NCBI GenBank assembly: GCA_028583415.1
Contig: CM053274.1
Coordinates: 87,373,902 to 87,437,901 of the forward strand
Direction of reading: 5' to 3'
Length of the DNA stretch: 64,000 bases
Source of the DNA: Protea cynaroides
Lineage: Eukaryota; Streptophyta; Magnoliopsida; Proteales; Proteaceae
The notes under the pieces are model-generated. The model saw nothing but the letters and a program-made list of their open reading frames with translations. It did no database searches and was not told where the DNA came from. Shown piece by piece: positions 10,700 through 22,100 of the stretch. Each line of letters opens with the position of its first letter. The first letter of the stretch is position 1. Both the position numbers and the translations under genes were made by a program.

Positions 10700-12616
10700 G
10701 GAAGGGATTCTTCCGTAATTATCTTTGTATATTATTAGCAATGTTGCACAGATACAAGGGAATTGGAATTGATATATGATGTTGACTCGGGCTTAGCAAG
10801 CTGAGAAAACAATATGTTCTCTAAATACTTATAGATTGAAATGTCATGTGAGGCATGGAATCTGACTCTGATAGTTGAGAGCAACAAATATCTGGCCAGT
10901 ATCATCATAATGGTGAAACATAATCTTGGAAACATAATCTTATACAACCTTGCAAGAGGGAGTTGTAAATTAAACTAGCAAAGAGAAGGGGGGTAGGTGT
11001 GTCATATGGATATTTCAGTATTATATAGGTTTTTGTTATAAATTGATAGTGATGGAATTCTTTATAACGAGGAGGTGAGGACTATTGACTGTAACCTTAT
11101 TCTCCATTGATAGTGAAACAGTTCTCATCTCACCAAGGATGTGGATAGAAAATCTTGCAAACTACGTTGACCTTACATTGTATGATTGTTTCTGTCTATT
11201 TCGTCTGCATCGTGATTAGGGTTCGGTTTATACACAGAGTTTATGCTTATTCTATTGCAATTGCATTGAACACAACAAATATTATTAGGAAGCACTGCCA
11301 AGTGTAAGACAAATACTTGTAAGACTCCATGGACTATCCAAATCCAATGTGTCCAATGCAGATATATCATCCATTTAAAGAGTCAATGCAGCAACTTTTC
11401 AAGGAATTAATTGAAAAATATAACTTCCATTTCTAGGGAAATAATTTGCAAGGAATGATTCATAAAGGGTAATAGGTGAATGGCTAGGACAATAAAATCT
11501 ACAAAGGGTTACTCAAGGATATTAGTTTGGCATACTTACCCAGAGGATGTTAGTTTGGCCCTCTTTTTGGCTATCATAACAAGAACAAATACAAGAGTTA
11601 ATATCACCTTAAATGTATACAGCTGCTTACCCATTTTGAAACAAACGGTGTGCTATGGTGTAAGGAGTGGAACTAATATTTGGATATCGGAAAATATTTG
11701 GGTCCCATCTATGGAATCAAATAGGATTCCAGAAACAATTAGGCAAAATAATTATATATGGGTGAACTAGCTCTTTAGATCTGTAGATGGCAAACTAGAA
11801 TGGGAGTACAACCAATAGATCTCTCTTCCCTCAAAAGCATGTTTTGAGAAACAAAAAATGGTGTTGTGGTTCCATAGGATGAGTACCTTTCTTGAATTTA
11901 AGCACAACTTTTGGGTCGATCAGATTGCCTGCCAGTGCAAACCAGATTCAGGCTGATCCGGCATGGAATCAGATCAGGAATGGCCCATCTCTAATTTCAT
12001 ATTCTTGCACTTTGGCTATGCCTACCATGAGACAAATCTCTTCAATCAATTCACTTAAGAATCGCACACCTGATAATGATAGTCAGATTAGGAAAAGGGC
12101 TTGGGAACTTTAATGTGAAAGCGGGGCAAAATAGAGCAAATCTTCCACTAGGTCTTCGTGGGGGTCATTTTCATGACAGAGAATTTCATAAATTAGGGAA
12201 TCCTACATCAAGGTGGTTGCAAAATTATGAGGGGTGTAGGAATCATAACTATCGAAAATGATTACTGGATCTTAAAAATGCAATATTGCAGAAAAATCAG
12301 AGTCTGAACTAATTCCAACCAACTTCTAGGAAAAATTTTGAGGATTTCAGTAAACTCTCAATTGCCACATTCTTACACAAGCTACAAATGGTACAAGAAG
12401 AATCCCCAAACCCTCCCCCACCCATATCCCCCCTAACAAGGAAATACTAGTAAAAAGAGAAAAAAGAGGATTTAATGAATGCTGCCTAAATCATCACAGA
12501 CAATAACAAACCGTTACTAACGGTAATTTATTTGGATTGCAGTTTGCCCACATCGGATGGTAATTAAGCATTGTACAACATGACTCCACGCACCTTGAAA
12601 AAAACTGTTGTACAGA
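10700..12616. other. intergenic DNA between the convergent TIC55 and ASHR3 3' ends
   Basis: This holds the TIC55 3' flank, a decayed copy of the TIC55 tail (listed separately), and an open frame at 11480-11770. The end of that frame (SGTNIWISENIWVP) faintly resembles the zinc-binding tail of plant LINE reverse transcriptases; I could not confirm that. I see no intact gene. Confidence 0.4.
11239..11307 (+). pseudogene. decayed copy of the TIC55 C-terminal 22 codons
   Basis: The frame reads VYAYSIAIALNTTNIIRKH plus three codons and a stop. The end of TIC55 exon 3 reads VYVCSAAIAMNTENFIRKH plus three codons and a stop. Thirteen of the first nineteen residues match, and the stop sits at the same place. 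It lies about 540 bp downstream of the TIC55 stop on the same strand. No other part of a second copy is recognisable nearby, so it is a fragment of a tandem duplicate or a local duplication of the exon end. Confidence 0.75.
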
Positions 12617-15600
12617 TCATTCATGTATAATTTCCAGGCATGCTGTTGATGTTCTCCTGCGCTTGGCACCCCAGCACAAGTCCACCTTATTGACCTTAGT
12701 ATAGCACAAGTCCACCTTATTGACCTTAGTACAGCACAAGTCCCTCTTATTGATCTTTCTCTTGGCCCCAAGGTATCCTTGACAATTTGGAGCACCACAG
12801 CTGCACTTCACCTTGCGTCCAAAGTGCACGAATCTGTGGCACAAGAGGCATATAAATGTTTTTACTCTTCAATTAATGTAGCCCCTAGCGAAAGGTCAAA
12901 TGCTCCTACAACAATTTCTTACAGACATTACTACAAACCAGAACAACACAAGTTCAAAGAAGGCAATTTTACAATTTCAGAAAAGTAATTCTTTTTTTTT
13001 TTTTCTAATTAACATAAAAATAATTGCAGCATGGGAATATTAGGATTGTCCAGTCTTGGGCTTAAGACTGCTATATGAAAATAAAAACTTAAATCTGACC
13101 TCAGATCTTAAAAGACTCAAAACATTTGGATTATTGGATACCACAGCAATGAGATGTCAACACTCAATCCATTACCTAAAAGTGCACAGGAAAGATCCTT
13201 TTCACAAAAGCTCAGTTAAAGGTTGAGAGTATCAATGATCTACAAACTCCATCCAATGTAAAATGTGAATGGTTCTCACTTGGACCTAGGTCCTGAAATG
13301 AAGAAAACCAACAACTCCGGTTTGTTGGCACAAAGACTAATAGAAATATCACCATCATCATCATCCAAGCTTTCATTCAACTGAGGTTGACTGCATGATC
13401 AACCAACTAAAATCCAGTACCTCATTCCATATGTACGTTTGTGCATGAAAAAGTACAATGATAGAAGTGCAACCATGGTTTCTGACCACAGCATAGTCAA
13501 TGATATCAGAAATCATTTTACTTTTAAGGAACACTCAAGCAGTACAATCTGATATGTAAGAACAGAAGTTAACTATTAAATAAAAAAAAAGAAAATAAGA
13601 ACCCCCCCCCCTCCCCCCCAAAAAAAAAAAAAAACTAAGGACATGTTTGTTTCATTGTAAAATTTTCTACGCAAAGGAAAAAATTTTCCTACTTTTTCAA
13701 TGCATTTCTTTGCATTTCACACTAAAACAAAGTGGAAAATCCTATTTTACAGGCAAAATATTCCTTTTCTAGCATTTTACATGAAAACAAACGGAGCTTT
13801 AAGGAAAAAAAGGCCAAATGTACCTATAATCATAGGTCAATGGTTCTCCAACTTTTATCGCTCGATCAGCAAATACACCAACACGGGTCTCCCCATCAAC
13901 TTGCCTACAATGAAACATACCATCATAAGAATAACAACTCAACACATATGGAGCATAACTGCAAACATAACAGATAACAAATTAGATGGACCCAGCACCT
14001 ACCATCTGCAATGAACCCTTCTATAGTAATTAACGCATAACCACCAGCCCTTTAAATCATTAATCAATTTTTAGACCACCAACGTTATATCCAGAATTTG
14101 CCCAATCTTATGATATGACATTTTCAACGTGAAGCTAATAAATAAAAACCTAAATATATAGGGTTGAGGATTGAAGGTTAGAGAATAGAGACAGCATCAT
14201 CACAGTATGGCACACATCGCAATACATATGAAACACTCTATGGAAAGAAGTGTCGTACACCTCTGCTATAGAATGAGGTGGGAGAAAGAAGAATTGTAGG
14301 ACCGGAGTTTGTTGAAGAAACTTGTCGAGTGATTTATCAGATCAAGGAAAGAGTGAAGACAGCTCAAGTTCAACAGAAGCACTATGCGGATAACCGACAT
14401 CGAGATCTGGAGTTTGCAGTAGGTGACAAGGTATTCTTAAAGATATCACCTGTGCAAGGGCTGAAACGGTTTGGTAAGAAGGGGAAGTTATGCCCTAGGT
14501 ACGTGGGACCATACGAGATATTGACCAGACGTAGTAATGTGGCATATCAACTGGCTCTACCACCATCCATGTCAAGCGTTCATGACGTGTTCCATGTATC
14601 TTTATTGAAGAAATATGTAAGGGATCCATCGCACATCTTGACAGCAAACCCACCAGACTTGACAGAGGACTTAACATTTGAAGTGGTACCTGTGATGCTC
14701 ACAAGCCGAAAGGTACAACAACTTCGAAGCAAGAATATCCACTATGTGAAAGTGCATTGGAAAAGCCAAGATGTCGAAGAAATTACTTGGGAGGAGGAGA
14801 GCGCGATGAGAAAGGAATACCCTAACCTTTTCGACAATCAAGGTACGTTCAAATTTCGAAGCCGAAATTTCTTTTAAGGGTGGGGGAGTTATGAAACCTA
14901 CATGCAAATTTCGGGACGAAATTTCTTTTAAGGGTGGGGGAGTTGTAAGACCCACACTCCATAAACCCGATCTAAACCTTGATTTCATGTCGTAACAGGT
15001 CTTCCAATCATCACCGGGCCAGACGGGACGAGCGAATGACAACCAGGTATGAAATCGGACCAAACGGACCAAAATAAGTATGAAATTAGTCATACCGATC
15101 GATGGTACCGGTCTTAGCCTGGTACCGATCGACCGGTATAGTCAGCAGACTGTTGAGATCCGGAACAGGATCTCTGCGGGTCCTACTTTCCCAATTCCGA
15201 ACCCTAAGACTTTCCTAATCCTAGGAGGCTTCCTAAACCTAAATCCTAGCCTATTTAAACCCCTCTAAACCTCCTAGAATCCCTTCCATTGATCCTCACA
15301 AACCCTAGAAAGGAGAAAGAGGCTGAAGAAAGAGGAGAAGCTAGGAAGAGCCGATATTGTTGTTTCGACGAAGAACACCTTACCGCAAGTCGACGGTAAG
15401 TGCTTGAACCTTCCTTTACTTTATGAACTCTTATAGGGTTGATTATTGTTGAATCAATACCATGCAAAGCATGTATTGATCTAAAACCTTATCTTGCCAA
15501 TAAACCCTACTTTGCCGTCAAACCCTAATTTAGTCGTTAAACCCTAGATTCGAATTCTAGGATGAATACCATCAAAACTAGACTTGAATAGAGTTGGAAA

Positions 15601-18600
15601 CAACTCTAACTCAAAGCTCAGACTTAGAATGTGTAGGAGAAACCCTAGAATCAATAGAGAGTGATTGACGGCAGTTGAGAAATCGGATGTATGGTCTTCT
15701 GGAGACATACCGGTCGACCATACCGGTCGCACCCCATGCGACCGGTACCGCGACTGGTACCTCTCGGGGAGTGGCCTGTGGGGACCGGCTGACCATACCG
15801 GTCGCAGGTTTTCCCACAGTGCTGCGACCGGTACATGCGACCGGTCAGTTCTGTGAGTGTATTTTTGTAACCTCGGTTTTCGACCAACGTAAACCCTAAG
15901 AAACTATTTTTTAATTGAACCCTAATATCATGTAGGACTTTGTGATAACACGTTTGGATCTTACGACGTGGAGCAAGCTATCAAACGAGCGTCAGGTAAG
16001 GGAATCGGACCTAAACCTTAATAATTAATGGACAGCAAACTGTTGTTAATAACAATGAATGTGTGGATTGGTGTTTGTGCATATTGTATGTCATCCTTTA
16101 CTTTCAGTTATTATTATTGTTCATGCATACTCGCTATGCTAGGATGTGATTGCTAGGCATGTGATTATTTTCGTTGGTGTGTGGAATGGGAAGGGTCTAG
16201 GGTCTGGGATCATTTCTCACACTGGCACCTTTTTGTAGTATTTTATCTTGGCATGCTTGGTGCGGGTAGGGCATCAAGGGGAGGTCGTGGCACTATGGTC
16301 TCCGATCTGGCCACCACGCTCTAGCTCTATCTCTATGCCGTAGGGAGTTATGTTGGGATAGAGTCTACTTGCGTATTGTTCTGTATTAGTATGCTTGGTG
16401 CGGGTAGGGCATCAAGGGGAGGTCGTGGCACTGTGATCTCCAACCTGGCCACCACGCTCTAGCTCTATCTCTATGCCGTAGGGAATTATGTTGGGATAGA
16501 ATCTACTTGCGTATTGTTCTGTCTTAGTATGCTTGGTGCGGGTAGGGCATCAGGGGGAGGTCGTGGCACTGTGGTCTCCGGCCTGGCCACCACGCTCTAG
16601 CTCTATCTCTATGCCATAGGGAGCTGTATTGGGATAGAGCCTACAGTGATGACATATAGGATTGGTTAGTTGCGAGCCCAGTTTGCAAGCCCTAGCCAGT
16701 AGGGGCTTATGTATTGGTATGGGTAAAGCATCAGGGGAAGTAGTGGATGCCTTAGCTCTATCTCTATTTCATGATGGGTGCATAAGGGTAGGCAACGGTG
16801 TGATCTACTGTGCGATGCTACACACTCGTGTATAGAGGTGCGGTGGCCGGCAAACCTTTCTATAGCACATTGCAAACTTAAACCAGACCACAGCATAAAA
16901 TGATTGTTACTCATGCACATAATATTGTTACACTGTCTGATTGTCTTACTAAGCTAAGTTGTGAGCTCACCCTTTGTATATACACTGTTTTTAGATGTTG
17001 ATGCAGGTTACACGGTGGATGATTATATGAACGCTCCGACGTATGGAGGTGTTGCTTTTCTGGACGTACAGGCAGGAGAGGACGAGCATGACGCTTCATG
17101 CGAGTGCCCTTTCTGCGTGTACCTTTGATTTTATTTTATTTGTTTCAGTTATTTTTTTTAAGTGATGTAAAGATATTTAATTACGTTTGGAATTTGGATA
17201 ATTGAATACTTATTTAAATTTATCAATAGAATACTCAATTCATTTATTTAAAGACTTCCGCTGTATTTATTATATTCTGATTGTGGTATGTGCAATGGTT
17301 TGTATGAGTGGACACGGTCTTATTGAGATCCTGGTGTGAACCGTTAGTTCAGTGACGGTTCACTCACACCATTCTGGTTGGTTCAGAATTGGAGTGTGAC
17401 AACTATGCTTGATCAATCTCTACAGAAACATATCCACCCCCCAAACCCACAGGAGGAAGAGAACTCCTACTCCTTCATAATTGCCTTTTACTCCACAGGT
17501 AGTATTAAATACCAATTGGACTAGAAAAGGCCAACACAACATTATCTTGATGGTTCTTAAAAACCCCTCCAATGCCTGTTAGACTAGGATTTCTCATAGA
17601 GCTAAAATAAAAAGTTCCTTCTTTGTATTTTCTTCTGGGAAGGGGAGGACTGCCACACCTGAGGACTAATCAAAGTTGCAACTTGGGACCCAACGTCGCA
17701 TCAAGCAATCAATGGAGATGCCACCAAGGTTCAAAATTTTGGATTTCAGTGGGATTTTGACTTCTGACAGAACCAAAATATTTCGGTAAATTTTGGTAGT
17801 CGGTTTCAACCTTTGACAAAACTATAATATTTCACCAAAATTTTGACTGAACAAACCATGTTCATTTACCATATTGGCATTCTGGCAGTTCTGAATACAC
17901 TAATACCACTATGCCCAAAAAATATATAAATAAAGACAGACCAAAAAAAAAAAAAGCAAATTTACTAACCATTTTTCCAGTTTACAGTTGGGATCACAAC
18001 TGTGGTTCAGAAAACGAGCAGAATTGCCTTTGTAAGTTGCATCAATTGTGAAGTCCTTCCGAATTTCACACATGTAAAAGTTCTGGTCGCCTCTATATTT
18101 CATATCCCAAAGCCTTTGTTCACATAAGGCATCATCAATAACTGCACCAAAAGAATTTTATTTCATCAAAATATGCACAAGAGCATATATAAATTTAAAA
18201 ACTGAAGTTTTAAGACAGTGAATGGAATGTGGTATAAGAGTAGTTTATTATAAAAAAAAATTCCATTTGAATCCAAATTTTTACAATGATAAATGTGACT
18301 TTAAATACCAGAGATAAGAACTGTTGATACTTGATGAGAGAAAGTCTTCCTTTATGGAGGAGTGAGGACACAGCAAGACATCATACAAACAGCTGCAGAG
18401 CTCAACCAAAGCCCCTCAAAGGGATACAAAATCAGAACCAGGTACAGTTCAGAAAGCATATAGAAGACTCTAGATGGAAAGGAATGGATAGCGAACGAGT
18501 GGAACCAAAAGTTGACCATATCTGGTAAGTTTTCACCCAGCTCTCCACTATAAGTTCAGCGGTGCTAATCAATAGATTTATATACCTCTGGTAACCAATG

Positions 18601-19084
18601 ATAGAAATAGAAGAATATGGGCCCATCCATAAGCCCATTCCAGATGCTTTAGAAGATAAGTGGTTGCTCAAACCAGCAACTATTGACTCATTGGACAGGT
18701 GGCAACAGAATTAGTTTCTTATCTCTTATCTTCTTTTACACTCTTAATGTAATTGGAAGTCGACCCTCTCTTGTGGAGTTCCTTTCTCCTTAATTAGATA
18801 GGACTGCTTCTCTTTATTAGAAATATGGCTACTTATCTTTATCCTTTGTCATGAGTCATTGTCATGTTGACATGTGGAACTCCTATTTACTTTGTAACTA
18901 GGACTCCTTATCTTGTGGAACCCTAAACTATCACTTTATCCCTTTTATTTTGTCTATAAATAATTACTACTAAGAGGAGAGAAATACAAATCGATTCTCT
19001 CCATCTTCTTTTATTTTCTATTTTTGTTACAACCACCTTTCTTTATAGCAGTCATTGGGGTGTTCACATGATTCCAGTTTTTTT

Positions 19085-19115
<31 letters not shown>

Positions 19116-22100
19116 CAGCTTTATGAACCATATAAAAAAATTTATTTCCTAGTCACAGCACTATTATTTTCTTGGGGACTTTCACAGGCATCAGGAACAG
19201 TTTTCCATTTGTAGAACTGGTAATGCCATTGTTTCTACGAGGGTCCACTGAATATAAACTCACTTTGCATTATTAATTAATCCTTGCTCAGGTTCTATGG
19301 TTTCAGTTTGACTAATCACATTACACACAACCCCACCCCCCCAAAAAAAAAAAAAAAAAAGAAAATGGGGGGCCAACAAAAAGATGGGAAAAAATAAGAT
19401 GAATATATTTATGCAAGTTCAAAGAAAGAAAAAAAAAACTAATAGCTACCTTCCCCAATATACTCAATTACAAAATCCCCTTTTTTAAGTGGTTCAGCTG
19501 CCTCTACTCCCCATCCGCAAAACTGAGTCTGGAAAACAAAATAAAGTTTTCATTCATACAAGGCAAAGATAACTCATTTACTAAGAACATACAAATACCA
19601 ATGTAAGCAATTGAAGGAGTGGAATAAATAAAGCTAATTGAGACGAGGAAAATAAATTGGATTGAGAACTAATTGTTACCTTTACAACTTTAGTCTTTTT
19701 ATCTTTGCGGAATGGTCTGTTACTGCATGTCTCTGAGCAACGACAAGCCTTTGAGCAGCTTATGCATTGGACCCTAACGGATCATACATTGATGTCATAT
19801 TCCATAACATTTCACTGAAAACATCTAAAACTACTATCCATACACAGTGGGGGCACTAGATAAGTAAATGGGTTGACTTTTAGCACTTGCCCTATAATTA
19901 CTCAAACCCTCATACCCTAAAATTCTTTTCAAATTTTCACATAAATCAAAACTTACACCTCTTTCTACACTTTAAAATTCCTAAATTTCCCTCCGCCCTC
20001 TAGCCAGCAGCCCCCTCCCGCCCCTCGTCCATAGCGATCTCCTGCAGCCCCCCTCCCACATCAGCTCTGCATCTCTCCCTTCTCCCCCACCCTCTGCATC
20101 TCTCTCCCCCCTCGCCCGTCCTCTACATCTCCCCCCCCCCCTCTCCCTGGCCTCTGCATCTCTCTTTCCCCCACACTCTCTGCATCTCCCCGCTCCCCTG
20201 CCCACTGCATCTCCCCCTCTCACCCCTGCCCTCTGCATCTCTCTCCCCTCTACCCCGTCCTCTGCATCGATTAGAGAACAAGTCATGAGATAATGAAGAA
20301 ACAGGTCCACAAGTGGCCAGAATCAATTCTGGAGAAGATGGATTTTGCCTTCCCATGCATCTTTCCCTACGGAAGGGAAATCAAACATTGAAGACAATCG
20401 ATCTTCCATATTGCAAGCATTTCCAATTAGACAAAGTTAATTAAGATAAGATTATCCCTTCCCTGTTATTCATCGTCATCAATTTTCGCATCTAATTTTG
20501 AATAGATTGAACTAGGAAATTTGAATTCACTTTTTTTTGGGAATGAAGCTTTCATGGAGTACAAGAACCTTGACGAGTGTCTTGCTCACATTGAAAAGTG
20601 CATGATCAAGCAAGGACCTATCAATGGTCTCATGGGTTTCTCCCAGGGTTTTCCATTTTTCCTTCTTGTTTTTCTATATACATTTTTCTAGGCACAGTAC
20701 TTTGTACATTTTTTGTCATGAGATATCACGGTACCATCTCTCGGGTCTTACTCTCTCCTCCATCAAAGGACAACTGCAGACTGTTCTCGCTTGCTTCAAC
20801 CCAAACCAGTTGGAATCCATCGCAAGATCTCAGGACGCGTTTCATGAGAAATGCATTGTCCATTGCCGGCCACACTGTCTGCTCATTCATTAGGTGCACC
20901 AATTCGTTGTTGCAGACAGCTACTAGCTTCATCGAGCTCAGCAGCGAGAGGAGGAGATGCAGAAGGCAAAGGAGAAGTGGGAGATGTAGAGGATGGGGGA
21001 GGAGGGAAAGAAACGCAAAGGTGATGCGGAGGAGGCCTGCGGGAGATCACAGTGAGGCACTGTAGGAGGAGTGGCAAGAGAAGCTGCGATAGGGGTTGAG
21101 GGAAAATTTAGGAATTTAAGTATCAAGGTAGAAAGAGGTGTGGAAGTTTAGATTTCTGGGTAATCAAAAAAGAGGTTCTGGGCAGGGGACTTTGAGTAAT
21201 TACAGGGCAAGCATGGGAGAGTAACAGAAATTAATCCTAAATAAATATATTCCACAAACTAAGAGATGTATAGGACTCTGGTACCTGCACACACAATCCT
21301 CATAGCATTCAGTACTGCAGTTTGTGCATCCAACATCATCATCCACATCACCACGTTTCTTCTTAACCAGGTAAATATCTTTTTTTCAGTTAAGAACAGC
21401 ACACCATGGTACAGAAATCATAGATCACTTATAGCACATCACTCAATGTCATACAAAAATTTTCTCATAACATAAATATTTTTCAACTTGGCGCACCAAA
21501 AGTGTTAATCACCGATAATACTTACCAATTCCAATTGGCCCTATATCTATTTTAAAATTCCATGCAAAGGATACTACGCCTGATATGTATGTATGGAGTT
21601 GGCTCCATTTGATTTTCCATCATATCCTTCAACATCGAATCAATCTGAAAGTCCTCCTCAGTGTATGGTAAAGGCAAACGGCAGAATATTTCCTAAGAAA
21701 TTTGAAGAAAAATTTTAGCACATGGTACATAACCACAAAGTATAGCAAAATGAGGAAATAATTGCTTCAATTTGTCATGCAATGGAAAGTATGCAACAAT
21801 CATAGTTTGAGGTTTCGGTCGAAACCACTAGTTTCGACGGAGATAAGTCGGTTTTGAGCCTGGCCGAGACTAAACCCAGGCTCGAAACTAAATAATACCA
21901 AGTTTTGGTTGAACCCAGCTGGGTTCGACCTGGTTTCATGCGGAACCCAAGTTTCGACTCATAAAATGACCCAACCCCGTATAAATTAGTCTCATTCTAA
22001 ACTAGTATACCGAACTTCTTCCTTGATCTTTGAAGTTAATGTTTCTTTAATTTTATATTTCATTTACTTGAGATATTATTCATAAATAAGCAACCCCCCC

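Larger units (their letters stand above)
19870..21237. mobile_element. Pack-MULE-like element (1,368 bp) in ASHR3 intron 6
   Basis: Long terminal inverted repeats (about 130-150 bp) begin GGGTTGACTTTT on the left and, read inward, GGATTAATTTCT on the right. Both continue into CTTGCCCT(A/G)TAATTACTCAAA and TTCCTAAATTT. The 9-bp flanks are TAAGTAAAT at 19861-19869 and TAAATAAAT at 21238-21246, 8 of 9 identical, the duplication length expected for Mutator-like elements. Inside are a C-rich minisatellite, pieces of a serine hydrolase gene and no transposase. It is therefore non-autonomous. Confidence 0.8.

Noticed and set aside
11480..11770. LINE reverse transcriptase gene
   Set aside because: Only a weak zinc-binding-tail resemblance over about 20 residues; no reverse transcriptase motif is present.
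14278..14877. 199-residue ORF as a host gene
   Set aside because: It is the integrase tail and chromodomain-like end of a Ty3/gypsy polyprotein adjoining its LTR.
20277..20650. Functional serine hydrolase gene
   Set aside because: Only the N-terminal part up to the nucleophile elbow is present, with a frameshift, inside a transposon-like element.
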